64,000 nt of DNA from NCBI RefSeq assembly GCF_007991455.1, contig NZ_BJYJ01000002.1, positions 186,001 through 250,000 of the forward strand, written 5' to 3'. The notes below the pieces were generated by a model. The model did not search any database and was not told the DNA's origin. It saw only the letters and a list, made by a program, of their open reading frames with translations. The position numbers were made by a program, and so were the translations under genes. This document shows positions 34,253 through 43,514 of this stretch, in pieces. This DNA is from Chryseobacterium hagamense. GTDB lineage: Bacteria; Bacteroidota; Bacteroidia; Flavobacteriales; Weeksellaceae. How positions within the stretch are numbered: the first letter of the stretch is position 1; every line of letters starts with the position of its first letter.

Positions 34253-35230
34253 CTAGAAATCAAACCGCTGGCCTGTAACAAATTTACGGTCTAATTGATA
34301 ATAAATAATATCAAATGGGTTTATTTTTTTTTCCAGAAAGCCGGCCACCTCCTGAAGTTGTTCGTCCGAAATTTCTTCCACTTTAATCCGGAATCCTTTA
34401 TTAAGGTAATGGCCGAAATAAAACCCGTCTTTCAGGACTTCGGCTTCCGTTCCCGAAATCTTTCTGAAGGAGGGATTTTCCAGATCTTTTCCGGAAAGTG
34501 CGTTGATCAGCCGGTGTTTTCCCAGATGATTCGTCACAATACCCCAGGAATAAATAGGTAATGCAACGGCAATGTCCTTTACAGGGTAATCTTCTATTTT
34601 TGAAAGATAGCTTTTGAGGATATTCACATCGAGGATTGAATTTTTACCGGAGTTTTCCAGTGGAGAAGAGGTGGAATAGCACATGAGGTAAACCTTGTCA
34701 ACGGACGGGATCCCCATCTGTTTCTTGTCTTTCACCTGATGCAGCCGCAGTGTACAGGTAACGGATTTACCGGAGATTTTTTTTAAATCATTTAAAAATT
34801 TAAAATAATCGCCGCGGGTGCCGGCTGTCCAGTCACAGTCGATCTGAATTTCATTGCCTGTTTTTAAATGGTATTCCGAAGTTTTCTTCTGAATCAAGGC
34901 ATAGATGCTTTCAGCCAGGAATTGGGTTTCCTTACCGGTAATGTTCAGGAATGTCCGGTTAGTTATAAAAACCGTCGGAATAATCTGTTTACCGGTGATG
35001 AAACTTTTGTCTTTGGTTATCACACCGACCGGCTGGAATTTTCCGTCGATTTTATCCACATCAAAAAACCGCGTATATAAAAAAGGCAGGGAAGCTTGTT
35101 GAAGAACATCTTTTTCCGTGCGGTCAAAGGAAAGATTGGTTTTCCAGTAGTAGAACGTATACCGGTGTCTATGCGTTTTGCTGCAGGAAACGACAAGGAG
35201 CAGAAAAAAAAGGAAACGTAAAATTTTCAT
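34253..35230 (-). CDS. Putative TIM-barrel-like lipoprotein (DUF3142-like)
   Basis: A 325-residue predicted lipoprotein with start at 35230 (MKILRF) and lipobox VSC at about Cys16. The segment NEIQIDCDWTAGTRGDYFKFL, followed by TCTLRLHQVKD, VDKVYLMCYSTSSPLEN and DIAVALPIYSWGIV, reads as successive strands of a glycosidase-like TIM barrel with an acidic Asp-x-Asp motif. The closest family I can recall is DUF3142, but this is a weak assignment. No substrate is evident. The upstream 660 bases hold a MITE-like element and no other gene on this strand. Confidence 0.55.
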   Translation of the reverse strand: MKILRFLFFLLLVVSCSKTHRHRYTFYYWKTNLSFDRTEKDVLQQASLPFLYTRFFDVDKIDGKFQPVGVITKDKSFITGKQIIPTVFITNRTFLNITGKETQFLAESIYALIQKKTSEYHLKTGNEIQIDCDWTAGTRGDYFKFLNDLKKISGKSVTCTLRLHQVKDKKQMGIPSVDKVYLMCYSTSSPLENSGKNSILDVNILKSYLSKIEDYPVKDIAVALPIYSWGIVTNHLGKHRLINALSGKDLENPSFRKISGTEAEVLKDGFYFGHYLNKGFRIKVEEISDEQLQEVAGFLEKKINPFDIIYYQLDRKFVTGQRFDF

Positions 35231-35498
35231 TGGGGAACTAAATTTTGCTTCAGGATATGATAATCGTTTCAATGATTTCTAATAATGTATGGTAAATGTC
35301 TTTGCCGGAAAAATCAAAAATGAAACTGCATCTATCCGCAGCAACAGTTTTTTTATTTTTTCAAGAGTAAAATGTTCTGAGCAAAAATTACACCGTAAAA
35401 TCACGGAAGATAATGTCTGAAAGCATTCCGGAGCGTGCAGCATCTTAAGAATAATTCAGATACAGAGGTTATTTCAGGTAAATGAAGACAGACTTTAA

Positions 35499-35705
35499 GA
35501 GCCTGTTTAAAATTTTAATTCATCAAACTTTCCGTCATTTCTCTTAATTTTCTGAATTAAATAAACTTTGTTTATTCTTCACTTTAATACGATGATTTCA
35601 ATTGACTTAATTGAATATTGCCGGGCAACCGACATATTGATTTTTTAAGCTAAAATGCCTTAAATTCTTAATGTTAAAATATAAAAGGTAAATTTAAACA
35701 GGCTC
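35499..35705. mobile_element. MITE-like element, 207 bp, with TAA target duplication
   Basis: The ends are inverted repeats: GAGCCTGTTTAAA on the left and its exact complement on the right, extending to about 17 bases with one gap. TAA flanks both ends (35496-35498 and 35706-35708), as for a 3-bp target duplication of the TNA type. The inside is AT-rich with no reading frame. Such ends and duplication suggest mobilisation by an IS5-type transposase elsewhere in the genome (inference). Confidence 0.6.
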
Positions 35706-35891
35706 TAAATAATGATGTAAATAATCATTTTGCAATTTATTCTCAAAAGTGCATCTATTGGTGTTTTTATTTTAAATAAATCTACTTTTTAGTTTTTATA
35801 ATTTACTTTAAATGCAAAAATATTAAAAAATAATTTGTTCGTTTTGATAATTATTCATACTTTAGTGAAATCAAATTCAAAAAATAATATC

Positions 35892-36128
35892 ATGAAAAAA
35901 TTAATCTTTATGGCAGCGTTCGCAGTTGCCGGAACCATGAGTGCAAACACGATTGCAGTAGAAAATGAAACTTTACCGGAAGGGCAACAGCCTCAGACTG
36001 AAGCAAAAGCTTACGGGTGTGTAGATGTAACCTTATCGTGCGGTTACAGTGGAGTAGCCTGCGGTGAGACGTTAGGAGATATTATCGATATTGTGCTGAC
36101 GGCAGATGACATTCTCTGCGGTAATTAA
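35892..36128 (+). CDS. Small secreted Cys-containing peptide
   Basis: A 78-residue protein. The start MKKLIFMAAF at 35892 gives a signal peptide cut after about SAN (residue 19). A short polar linker (NETLPEGQQPQTEAKA) precedes a compact domain with four Cys (YGCVDVTLSCGYSGVACGE and DDILCGN), which could form two disulfides. It has no GG leader. It stands 71 bases upstream of GLPGLI gene 4 with a hairpin between. Function unknown; it resembles small exported peptides common in Chryseobacterium. Confidence 0.65.
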   Translation: MKKLIFMAAFAVAGTMSANTIAVENETLPEGQQPQTEAKAYGCVDVTLSCGYSGVACGETLGDIIDIVLTADDILCGN

Positions 36129-36162
36129 TCGGCTACAACTTTAAATGTTAATTAAATTAGCT

Positions 36163-36196
36163 GCAAAAGGGGATCTAGGTCCTCTTTTGCCTTTTA
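36163..36196 (+). terminator. Terminator after the small Cys peptide
   Basis: GCAAAAGGGGA and TCCTCTTTTGC form an 11-bp stem (with one G-T) around TCTAGG, followed by CTTTT. Confidence 0.7.
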
Positions 36197-36199
36197 AAA

Positions 36200-37030
36200 A
36201 TGAAAACTATGGATAAATGCATCGGAGCAGTGCTTATGTTCTTTCTTATGGCGTGTAATATCTACGGACAGAAAACCGTTGATCTGGATCAGGTGGACTC
36301 GAAATATGTTTACCTCTTGACCTACCAGAAAGATTCCCTGGATAAAGCCGATATCGGCGAAGAATATTTTATCCTGGAACGCGGTAAGGGGAAATCCCAA
36401 TTTATGAGCCTTAATTCTTACAAGAGGGATTCTGTAATGGCTGAAATGGCCAACGGATCAAATACACAAATTTCAAAACTTGATCTGACTAATATTCCCA
36501 AAACCAATTTCACCTACCGGATTGTAAAAGATCCTGCCAAGAAACAGGTCCTGTTTTACGATAAGATCATAAGGAATGATTTTATTTATGAAGAGAGTCC
36601 TGAGTTCAAATGGAAAATCACAGACGAGAAGAAAAATATCGGCAAGTTGAAATGCCAGGCAGCACTTCTCGCTTACGCCGGACGTAATTACAAGGCCTGG
36701 TTTACCAATGAAATTCCTGTTTCCGACGGACCGTATAAATTTTACGGACTTCCCGGACTTATCGTGGAAATGGAAGATTCCGGGAAACAGTATACATTTG
36801 AGCTGTTAAGCTATAAAAATCTGGCTGATAAGCCTGCCCTATGGATTTCGGAAAAGAGAGCCAACGGAAAAAAAGTGTCCAAGGCAGATTATTACAGGGC
36901 CTTGAAGAACTCCCAGGAAAATCTGGTGTCGGAAATTTCCAAAAGCGGATTTACAATCGATGCTTCTGCAGAGGCAAAAGTAAAGGAAAGAATAAAGAAG
37001 AGGAATAATCCTATCGAACTGAAGCCATGA
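36200..37030 (+). CDS. GLPGLI family protein 4
   Basis: A 276-residue secreted protein with signal peptide ending NIYGQ. Family features are FKWKITDEKKNIGKLKCQAA, YAGRNYKAWFTNEIPVSDGPYKF, FYGLPGLIVEMED and the ending KKRNNPIELKP. An ATG three codons downstream (36209) is an alternative start. It is separated from the other three GLPGLI genes by the TPR/TIM-barrel pair and the MITE. Its terminator and the rplC promoter follow. Confidence 0.84.
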   Translation: MKTMDKCIGAVLMFFLMACNIYGQKTVDLDQVDSKYVYLLTYQKDSLDKADIGEEYFILERGKGKSQFMSLNSYKRDSVMAEMANGSNTQISKLDLTNIPKTNFTYRIVKDPAKKQVLFYDKIIRNDFIYEESPEFKWKITDEKKNIGKLKCQAALLAYAGRNYKAWFTNEIPVSDGPYKFYGLPGLIVEMEDSGKQYTFELLSYKNLADKPALWISEKRANGKKVSKADYYRALKNSQENLVSEISKSGFTIDASAEAKVKERIKKRNNPIELKP

Positions 37031-37052
37031 CCATCGTATTTACAAAATATCA

Positions 37053-37078
37053 GGCCGCCCTATACAAGCGGCTTTTTT
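37053..37078 (+). terminator. Terminator after GLPGLI gene 4
   Basis: GCCGC and GCGGC form a 5-bp GC stem around nine bases, followed by TTTTTT. Confidence 0.75.
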
Positions 37079-37255
37079 GGTAGCCTTGAAGCAGGTTTGA
37101 TAAAGGGATTAAGATTGCCGGCAGGACAGCTTATCGGATGAAGCAGTATTTTGCGATGGATTGCGGAATATTTTTAACATGTCCGGTCAGAAACGGATGA
37201 TAACCTTTTAGTTTTGATGTAAATCATTAAAAATCAAAATATTTTGCAGTAAATA

Positions 37256-37286
37256 TTTGTCAGTAATAAAATTATTCATAAATTTG
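37256..37286 (+). promoter_or_regulatory. Promoter of the rplC-rplQ cluster
   Basis: TTTG (37256-37259) and TAAATTTG (37279-37286) are 19 bases apart. The start of transcription should be near 37293, leaving a leader of about 100 bases before rplC. Bases 37079-37255 show no gene. Confidence 0.78.
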
Positions 37287-37309
37287 CACTCTCATTTTAG
37301 GGGCGTAGT

Positions 37310-37372
37310 ATGCCTATATCAAACGTAGAAATTACTTCAGACCTCCTGGAAATGATGATAAATAAAGGATAA
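37310..37372 (+). CDS. Possible 20-codon leader ORF before rplC
   Basis: An ATG at 37310 opens 20 codons (MPISNVEITSDLLEMMINKG) and ends in TAA 20 bases before the rplC ATG. It is the only such frame in the predicted leader and starts about 17 bases after the likely transcription start. It could be a leader peptide, or the region could act as an L3/L4 RNA control site. Coding is not shown. Confidence 0.25.
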   Translation: MPISNVEITSDLLEMMINKG

Positions 37373-37392
37373 ATTTTATTATAATATAAACA

Positions 37393-38019
37393 ATGTCAGG
37401 TATTATTGGTAAAAAAATCGGTATGACATCTTTGTTTAACGAAGAAGGAAAAAACATTCCTTGTACAGTTATCCAAGCTGGTCCGTGCTCGGTTTTACAG
37501 GTCAGAACCATTGAAAAAGACGGTTATAAGTCAGTTCAATTAGGTTTCGATGACAAGAGTGAGAAGAACGTTGGTAAAGCGTTAGCTGGCCATTTCAAAA
37601 AGGCTGGTTCTGCTCCTAAAGCTAAATTGGTGGAATTCTACAGAGAATTCGTTGATGAAGTAAAAGTAGGAGAAGAAGTAAAAGTAGACTTGTTCAACGA
37701 AGGAGAATTCGTAGACGTAACAGGTACTTCAAAAGGTAAAGGCTTCCAGGGTGTTGTTAAAAGACACGGCTTCGGAGGTGTAATGCAGGCAACTCATGGT
37801 CAGCACAACAGGCTTAGAGCTCCAGGTTCTATCGGTGCTGGTTCAGACCCTTCAAGAGTATTCAAAGGGATGAGAATGGCCGGAAGAATGGGAGGTAAGC
37901 AGGTGACTGTACAAAACCTTCAGGTGTTAAAAGTGGATCAAGAACAAAATCTTTTAGTAGTAAAAGGTGCTGTTCCGGGAGCTAAAAATTCTTATGTAAT
38001 TATCAGAAAATGGAACTAG
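37393..38019 (+). CDS. rplC: 50S ribosomal protein L3
   Basis: Early 23S-binding protein near the peptidyl transferase centre, 208 residues. Recognised by [18 protein letters not shown] and the loop [19 protein letters not shown]. First gene of the restarted S10 cluster, with its own promoter. The 3' end overlaps rplD by 10 bases. Confidence 0.97.
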   Translation: MSGIIGKKIGMTSLFNEEGKNIPCTVIQAGPCSVLQVRTIEKDGYKSVQLGFDDKSEKNVGKALAGHFKKAGSAPKAKLVEFYREFVDEVKVGEEVKVDLFNEGEFVDVTGTSKGKGFQGVVKRHGFGGVMQATHGQHNRLRAPGSIGAGSDPSRVFKGMRMAGRMGGKQVTVQNLQVLKVDQEQNLLVVKGAVPGAKNSYVIIRKWN

Positions 38020-38639
38020 TAGTATTAAATACATCAGGAAAAGAGACCGGAAGAAAAGTAACTCTAGACGAAACAGTATTCGGAATTGAGCCAAATCAGC
38101 ACGCGGTTTACTTAGAAGTTAAGCAGTACCTTGCCGCACAGAGACAAGGGACTCATAAATCCAAAGAAAGAAGCGAAATTACCGCTTCTACCAAGAAACT
38201 TAAGAAGCAGAAAGGATCTGGTTCTGCAAGATACGGGGATATCAAATCTCCGACTTTCAGAGGTGGGGGTAGAGTATTCGGTCCTAAGCCAAGAGACTAC
38301 AGATTCAAATTGAACAAAGCGCTTAAGAGATTGGCTAAAAAATCTGTTTTATCTCAGAAAATGAGAGACAACAGCATCAGAGTTTTAGAAGATATGAGCT
38401 TAGAGGCTCCTAAAACTAAAGATTTCATTACTTTATTGGATGCTTTGGCATTGAACGGTAAAAAATCTTTGTTCATTCTTCCTGAAGCTAACAAGAATGT
38501 GTATTTGTCTTCAAGAAACTTACCTAAAACCAAAGTGATGAACTTCAACGAAGTGAGTTCTTACGATATTGTAAATGCAGGTGAGGTTGTATTCTTCGAA
38601 GGTGCAGTTGAAAAATTCCAGGAAAATCTAAAGAAATAA
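38010..38639 (+). CDS. rplD: 50S ribosomal protein L4
   Basis: Exit-tunnel protein of 209 residues; in other bacteria it also represses its own operon. The tunnel loop [21 protein letters not shown] is present. It overlaps rplC by 10 bases, so translation is coupled. Confidence 0.97.
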   Translation: MELVVLNTSGKETGRKVTLDETVFGIEPNQHAVYLEVKQYLAAQRQGTHKSKERSEITASTKKLKKQKGSGSARYGDIKSPTFRGGGRVFGPKPRDYRFKLNKALKRLAKKSVLSQKMRDNSIRVLEDMSLEAPKTKDFITLLDALALNGKKSLFILPEANKNVYLSSRNLPKTKVMNFNEVSSYDIVNAGEVVFFEGAVEKFQENLKK

Positions 38640-38642
38640 ATC

Positions 38643-38933
38643 ATGTCTATTATCATTAAACCAGTTATCTCAGAAAAGGCTAATTACCTTACGGATTTAA
38701 GAGGTTCTTATTCTTTCTTAGTAAATCCTAAGGCGAATAAAATCCAGATTAAAAAAGCGGTGGAAGCGGCTTATGGTGTAAAAGTAGCAGACGTTAATAC
38801 AATGATTTATGCTCCGAAGGTTTCTTCGAAATACACTAAAAAAGGTCTTCAGGTTGGAAAGACGAACAAATTGAAAAAAGCGGTAATCAAACTTGTTGAA
38901 GGTGACGTTATCGATATTTTTGCTGTAAATTAA
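38643..38933 (+). CDS. rplW: 50S ribosomal protein L23
   Basis: Exit-site protein and docking point for trigger factor and SRP, 96 residues. It begins IIKPVISEKANYLTDLRGSYSF and contains NKIQIKKAVEAAYGVKV, as usual. Three bases separate it from rplD. Confidence 0.96.
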   Translation: MSIIIKPVISEKANYLTDLRGSYSFLVNPKANKIQIKKAVEAAYGVKVADVNTMIYAPKVSSKYTKKGLQVGKTNKLKKAVIKLVEGDVIDIFAVN

Positions 38934-38954
38934 TTATAATTATAAATAATAGTA

Positions 38955-39776
38955 ATGTCTGTTAGAAAATTAAAACCTATCACCCCAGGACAGAGATTCA
39001 GAGTTGTAAACAACTTTGAGGAAATTACTACCAACAAGCCGGAGAAATCCCTTACCGTTGGTATTAGTAAGTCAGGTGGACGTAACCAAACTGGTAAAAT
39101 GACCATGCGTTACACCGGAGGTGGACACAAAAAGAAATACAGAATTATTGACTTCAAAAGAAATAAAGCAAACGTTGAAGCCACTGTAAAAACTGTAGAA
39201 TACGATCCAAACAGAACTGCATTTATCGCTTTATTAGAATACGCAGACGGAGAGAAGAGATATATCATCGCTCCGAACGGTATCAAAGTAGATCAGAAAG
39301 TAGTTTCAGGTGAAAGCGTAGAACCGAATATTGGTAACGCAATGAAATTGAAAAACATTCCATTGGGTACGGTAATCTCTTGTGTTGAAATGAAGCCTGG
39401 TCAAGGGGCTATTTTGGCAAGAAGTGCTGGTTCTTCAGCTCAACTTACTTCAAGAGACGGAAAATATGCGATCATCAAATTGCCTTCAGGAGAATCCAGA
39501 ATGATCCTTACTGAGTGTATGGCAATGATCGGTTCAGTTTCTAACTCAGATCACCAATTAACTGTATCAGGTAAGGCTGGTAGAAGCAGATGGTTAGGTA
39601 GAAGACCTAGAACAAGACCAGTAGTGATGAACCCTGTAGATCACCCGATGGGAGGTGGTGAAGGACGTTCTTCAGGAGGTCACCCAAGATCTAGAAACGG
39701 TATGCCGGCTAAAGGATACAAAACTAGAAAGAAAAACAAAGTGTCTAACCGTTACATCGTATCTAAAAGAAAATAA
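38955..39776 (+). CDS. rplB: 50S ribosomal protein L2
   Basis: Core protein of the peptidyl transferase region, 273 residues. The signature [20 protein letters not shown] near residue 225 holds the conserved His. The C-terminus is basic ([18 protein letters not shown]). Confidence 0.97.
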   Translation: MSVRKLKPITPGQRFRVVNNFEEITTNKPEKSLTVGISKSGGRNQTGKMTMRYTGGGHKKKYRIIDFKRNKANVEATVKTVEYDPNRTAFIALLEYADGEKRYIIAPNGIKVDQKVVSGESVEPNIGNAMKLKNIPLGTVISCVEMKPGQGAILARSAGSSAQLTSRDGKYAIIKLPSGESRMILTECMAMIGSVSNSDHQLTVSGKAGRSRWLGRRPRTRPVVMNPVDHPMGGGEGRSSGGHPRSRNGMPAKGYKTRKKNKVSNRYIVSKRK

Positions 39777-39778
39777 TT

Positions 39779-40057
39779 ATGGCAAGATCACTTAAAAAAG
39801 GACCATTCATTCATCATACTTTAGATAAGAAGGTTCAGGCAAATATAGAGTCTGGTAAAAAGACAGTTATCAAAACTTGGTCTAGAGCATCGATGATCTC
39901 TCCGGACTTCGTAGGACAGACTATTGCTGTACACAACGGGAAATCTTTTATCCCGGTTTACGTTACAGAAAACATGGTAGGTCACAAGTTAGGCGAATTT
40001 TCTCCAACAAGATCTTTCAGAGGTCATGGTGGTAACAAAAACAAAGGTAGCAGATAA
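39779..40057 (+). CDS. rpsS: 30S ribosomal protein S19
   Basis: Head protein contacting S13, 92 residues. [11 protein letters not shown] and the stretch [18 protein letters not shown] are typical. Two bases follow rplB. Confidence 0.97.
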   Translation: MARSLKKGPFIHHTLDKKVQANIESGKKTVIKTWSRASMISPDFVGQTIAVHNGKSFIPVYVTENMVGHKLGEFSPTRSFRGHGGNKNKGSR

Positions 40058-40059
40058 TC

Positions 40060-40458
40060 ATGGGATCAAGAAAAAGAGAAAGTGCATTAGCACGTAAATT
40101 AACGAATCAGGATGTAGTAAAAGCATTACATAATGATTGCCCTTCTTCTCCAAGAAAAATGAGATTGGTAGCCGATATCATCAGAGGAGTAGAAGTAGAC
40201 AGAGCTTTATATATACTAAAATATTCTAAGAAGGATGCTTCTAACAAATTGGAGAAAGTACTTCTTTCTGCAATGGCCAACTGGCAGTCTAAAAACGAAG
40301 GTGCGGATATCGAAGAAGCCAACCTTATCGTTAAAGAAATTTTCGTAGACAGTGCAAGACAATTGAAGAGACTGAGACCGGCTCCGCAAGGTAGAGGGTA
40401 CAGAATCAGAAAAAGATCAAACCACATTACACTAATCTTAGGTACAAAAGAAAATTAA
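40060..40458 (+). CDS. rplV: 50S ribosomal protein L22
   Basis: Exit-tunnel protein with a long beta-hairpin, 132 residues. The segment [21 protein letters not shown] and the hairpin tip [20 protein letters not shown] are typical. A short N-terminal extension ([13 protein letters not shown]) is normal for Bacteroidota. Confidence 0.96.
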   Translation: MGSRKRESALARKLTNQDVVKALHNDCPSSPRKMRLVADIIRGVEVDRALYILKYSKKDASNKLEKVLLSAMANWQSKNEGADIEEANLIVKEIFVDSARQLKRLRPAPQGRGYRIRKRSNHITLILGTKEN

Positions 40459-40465
40459 TCAAGGT

Positions 40466-41239
40466 ATGGGACAGAAGACAAATCCAATTGGTAATAGATT
40501 AGGTATCATCAGAGGATGGGATTCTAACTGGTTTGGCGGAAACGATTATGGAGACAGAATCGCGGAAGACTACAAAATCAGAAGATACCTTGAAGCTAGA
40601 TTATCTAAAGGTGGGATTTCAAGAATTTATATTGAAAGAACATTAAAATTAGTAACAGTTACAATCACTACCGCCAGACCGGGACTGATCATCGGTAAAG
40701 GAGGGCAGGAAGTTGATAAACTGAAAGAAGAGTTGAAGAAATTGACTAAAAAGGATATTCAGATCAACATCTTCGAAATCAAAAGACCTGAGCTTGACGC
40801 CGTATTGGTTGCTGACAGCATTGCCAAGCAGATCGAAAACAGGATTTCTTACAGAAGAGCTGTTAAAATGGCGATCGCAGGTACCATGAGAATGGGGGCT
40901 GAAGGGATCAAAGTTCAGATCTCCGGTAGATTGAACGGTGCTGAAATGGCAAGATCAGAATCTTTCAAAGACGGAAGAATTCCATTGTCTACTTTCAGAG
41001 CGGATATCGATTACCACATCGGTGAAGCATTGACTCAGTACGGAAAACTAGGTGTTAAAGTTTGGATCATGAAAGGGGAAGTTTACGGTAAAAGAGAACT
41101 TTCTCCATTAGTGGGACAGCAGAAGAAAGGAGGTCAGTCCGGAGGCGACAGAGACCGAAGAGATAACAGAGGAGGAGGAGACCGAAGAGACAACAGAGGA
41201 CCTAGAAGAAACAACAACAATAATAACAATAATAATTAA
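40466..41239 (+). CDS. rpsC: 30S ribosomal protein S3 with Arg/Asp/Asn-rich tail
   Basis: mRNA entry-channel protein of 257 residues. The KH domain motif [20 protein letters not shown] and the C-terminal domain [16 protein letters not shown] are intact. After about residue 216 there is a low-complexity tail: [20 protein letters not shown] and then nine Asn encoded by mixed AAC/AAT. The core matches the 230-residue family; the tail is an addition. The following intergenic region carries a heptanucleotide repeat. Confidence 0.96.
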   Translation: MGQKTNPIGNRLGIIRGWDSNWFGGNDYGDRIAEDYKIRRYLEARLSKGGISRIYIERTLKLVTVTITTARPGLIIGKGGQEVDKLKEELKKLTKKDIQINIFEIKRPELDAVLVADSIAKQIENRISYRRAVKMAIAGTMRMGAEGIKVQISGRLNGAEMARSESFKDGRIPLSTFRADIDYHIGEALTQYGKLGVKVWIMKGEVYGKRELSPLVGQQKKGGQSGGDRDRRDNRGGGDRRDNRGPRRNNNNNNNNN

Positions 41240-41241
41240 AA

Positions 41242-41335
41242 ATTTTAGATTAGACCATTTTGAATTTTAAATTACCGTTACTTTTTTAAAATAAAAAAAA
41301 TCTAAAATCTAAAATCTAAAATCTAAAATTTAGAA
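41242..41335. repeat. Heptanucleotide repeat (ATCTAAA)x4 with inverted match, between rpsC and rplP
   Basis: Four exact tandem copies of ATCTAAA fill 41300-41327, followed by ATTTAG. ATTTTAGAT at 41242-41250 is the reverse complement of the repeat unit plus flank, so a hairpin with a loop of about 50 bases can form. The unusually long gap (99 bases) lies within an otherwise tight ribosomal cluster. Confidence 0.7.
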
Positions 41336-41338
41336 ATT

Positions 41339-41764
41339 ATGTTACAACCAAAAAGAACCAAATTCCGTAGAGTTCATAAGATGAAAATGAAGGGGAATGC
41401 CCAGAGAGGCAATCAACTTGCTTATGGAACTTTCGGGATTAAGGCGACAGAAGGTGCTTGGATCACTGCAAGACAAATTGAAGCTGCTCGTATCGCTGCG
41501 ACAAGATATATGAAGAGAGAAGGTCAACTATGGATCAAAATCTTCCCGGATAAGCCGATTACCAAGAAACCAGCCGAAGTAAGGATGGGTAAAGGTAAAG
41601 GTGCCGTGGAATATTGGGTAGCTGTAGTAAAACCTGGTAAGATTATGTTCGAAATCGGAGGGGTTCCTTACGAAGTAGCCAAAGAAGCTCTTAGGCTTGC
41701 TGCACAGAAATTACCGGTAGTTACCAAATTCATCGTTGCTAACGATTTTGTTAAACCTCTTTAA
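41339..41764 (+). CDS. rplP: 50S ribosomal protein L16
   Basis: Protein at the A-site tRNA/50S interface, 141 residues. It begins [19 protein letters not shown] and contains [22 protein letters not shown]. The conserved Arg hydroxylation region (near residue 80) follows RMGKGKG. It starts 12 bases after the tandem repeat. Confidence 0.97.
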   Translation: MLQPKRTKFRRVHKMKMKGNAQRGNQLAYGTFGIKATEGAWITARQIEAARIAATRYMKREGQLWIKIFPDKPITKKPAEVRMGKGKGAVEYWVAVVKPGKIMFEIGGVPYEVAKEALRLAAQKLPVVTKFIVANDFVKPL

Positions 41765-41776
41765 TCTTTGAATACA

Positions 41777-41962
41777 ATGAAAAAAGCTGATATTAAAAAT
41801 TTAAGCGCGGGTGATATTCAAGCTCAACTTACTGAAGCAAAAGCTCAATATTCTAAAATGAAATTGGCTCATGCAATCAGCCCAGTTGAAAACCCGATCC
41901 AAATCAGAGATTTGAGAAAAACAATCGCTAGACTAAACACTGAGTTAACTAACAAACAATAA
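41777..41962 (+). CDS. rpmC: 50S ribosomal protein L29
   Basis: Small two-helix protein near the tunnel exit, 61 residues. The ATG at 41777 (MKKADIKNLSAGDIQAQL) was preferred over a TTG three codons upstream. The end NPIQIRDLRKTIARLNTEL is typical. Confidence 0.95.
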   Translation: MKKADIKNLSAGDIQAQLTEAKAQYSKMKLAHAISPVENPIQIRDLRKTIARLNTELTNKQ

Positions 41963-41974
41963 TTTCATTTTACA

Positions 41975-42229
41975 ATGGATAGAAATTTAAGAAAAGAAAG
42001 AATCGGAGTGGTTTCCAGCAATAAAATGGAAAAAACTATTGTTGTTAGTGAAACTACAAGAGTAAAGCACCCGATGTACGGTAAATTCGTTTTGAAAACG
42101 AAAAAATATACTGCACACGACGAGAACAACGAATGCACAGAGGGAGATACAGTTCTGATCCAGGAAACAAGACCGATGAGCAAGAGCAAGAGATGGAGAT
42201 TAGTAAGAATCATTGAAAAAGCTAAGTAA
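41975..42229 (+). CDS. rpsQ: 30S ribosomal protein S17
   Basis: OB-fold 16S-binding protein, 84 residues. It contains [19 protein letters not shown] and [21 protein letters not shown]. It ends two bases before rplN. Confidence 0.96.
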   Translation: MDRNLRKERIGVVSSNKMEKTIVVSETTRVKHPMYGKFVLKTKKYTAHDENNECTEGDTVLIQETRPMSKSKRWRLVRIIEKAK

Positions 42230-42231
42230 TA

Positions 42232-42600
42232 ATGTTACAAACAGAATCAAGATTAAAAGTTGCTGATAACACAGGTGCTAAAGAAGTATTGGTTATCAGA
42301 GTTCTGGGAGGAACCAGAAGAAGATATGCTTCAGTTGGTGATAAAATCGTTGTTACTATCAAAGATTCCACACCATCAGGAAACGCTAAGAAAGGTCAGG
42401 TATCTAAAGCTGTCGTAGTAAGAACTAAAAAAGCAGTGAGAAGAAAAGATGGTTCATACATCAAATTCGAAGACAATGCTTGTGTATTGCTGAACGCAGC
42501 GGGAGAAATGAGAGGAACGCGTGTTTTCGGACCGGTTGCTCGTGAGTTGAGAGACAAAGAATATATGAAAATCATTTCATTAGCTCCTGAAGTACTTTAA
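42232..42600 (+). CDS. rplN: 50S ribosomal protein L14
   Basis: Protein at the subunit interface, 122 residues. Typical stretches are [40 protein letters not shown] and [20 protein letters not shown]. Confidence 0.97.
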   Translation: MLQTESRLKVADNTGAKEVLVIRVLGGTRRRYASVGDKIVVTIKDSTPSGNAKKGQVSKAVVVRTKKAVRRKDGSYIKFEDNACVLLNAAGEMRGTRVFGPVARELRDKEYMKIISLAPEVL

Positions 42601-42619
42601 TATTTAAAATTGTAAAAAA

Positions 42620-42946
42620 ATGTCAAAGTTAAAAATAAAAAGAGGAGATAACGTAATCGTAACTACCGGTAAGAAAGGTCTTAAAGGAGGTACAGGTGAA
42701 GTTATTGAAGTGATCAAAAAAGAAGGAAAAGACCCTAGAGTAGTTGTTGCAGGACTTAACATCGTTAAGAAACACGTTAAGCCTTCAGCTTCCAACCCTC
42801 AAGGTGGAATTACGGAGAAAGAAGCTTCTATTCATATCTCAAACGTAGCTTTAGTTGGTAAAGACGGAAAAGCAATCAAAGTAGGTTACAAAACCGAAGG
42901 AGATAAGAAAGTAAGAATCAACAAAAAAACGGGTGAAACTTTATAA
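42620..42946 (+). CDS. rplX: 50S ribosomal protein L24
   Basis: Assembly initiator with a KOW motif, 108 residues. The KOW region KIKRGDNVIVTTGKKGLKGGTG and the later VVAGLNIVKKHVKPS are present. Confidence 0.96.
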   Translation: MSKLKIKRGDNVIVTTGKKGLKGGTGEVIEVIKKEGKDPRVVVAGLNIVKKHVKPSASNPQGGITEKEASIHISNVALVGKDGKAIKVGYKTEGDKKVRINKKTGETL

Positions 42947-42959
42947 TTTTTAAGAACAC

Positions 42960-43511
42960 ATGGAATATATAGCAAGACCCAAAAAAGCATATAAAGAAAC
43001 GATTGTTCCTGCAATGATGGAAGAATTCGGATATAAGTCTGTAATGCAGGTACCTAGATTAGAGAAAATCGTATTGTCTCAAGGTTTAGGTGATGCTACG
43101 GCAGACAAAAAAATCATCGATTATGCTGTTGAAGAACTAACGAATATTACCGGTCAGAAGGCTGTTGGTACAATCTCCAAGAAAGATGAAGCTGCTTTCA
43201 AATTAAGAAAAGGTATGCCTGTAGGGGCTAAGGTAACCCTTAGAGCTCACAAGATGTACGAATTCTTAGACCGACTTACTTCTTCTGCATTGCCACGAAT
43301 CAGAGATTTCTCTGGAATCAAAGCTGATGGTTTCGACGGTAGAGGAAATTACAACTTAGGGATCACTGAACAGATCATCTTCCCTGAGATCGTAATCGAC
43401 AAAGTGAAAAAAATCCAGGGGATGGACATCACTTTCGTTACTACAGCGAAAACAGACAAAGAAGCTAAAGCTTTATTAACTCACTTCGGTTTACCATTCA
43501 AAAAGAACTAA
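42960..43511 (+). CDS. rplE: 50S ribosomal protein L5
   Basis: 5S rRNA-binding protein, 183 residues. Recognised by [38 protein letters not shown] and [18 protein letters not shown]. rpsN follows after 3 bases. Confidence 0.97.
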   Translation: MEYIARPKKAYKETIVPAMMEEFGYKSVMQVPRLEKIVLSQGLGDATADKKIIDYAVEELTNITGQKAVGTISKKDEAAFKLRKGMPVGAKVTLRAHKMYEFLDRLTSSALPRIRDFSGIKADGFDGRGNYNLGITEQIIFPEIVIDKVKKIQGMDITFVTTAKTDKEAKALLTHFGLPFKKN

Positions 43512-43514
43512 GAA

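Noticed and set aside
41300..41327. Possible CRISPR-like array
   Set aside because: The 7-base units are directly adjacent with no spacers; it is a simple tandem repeat.
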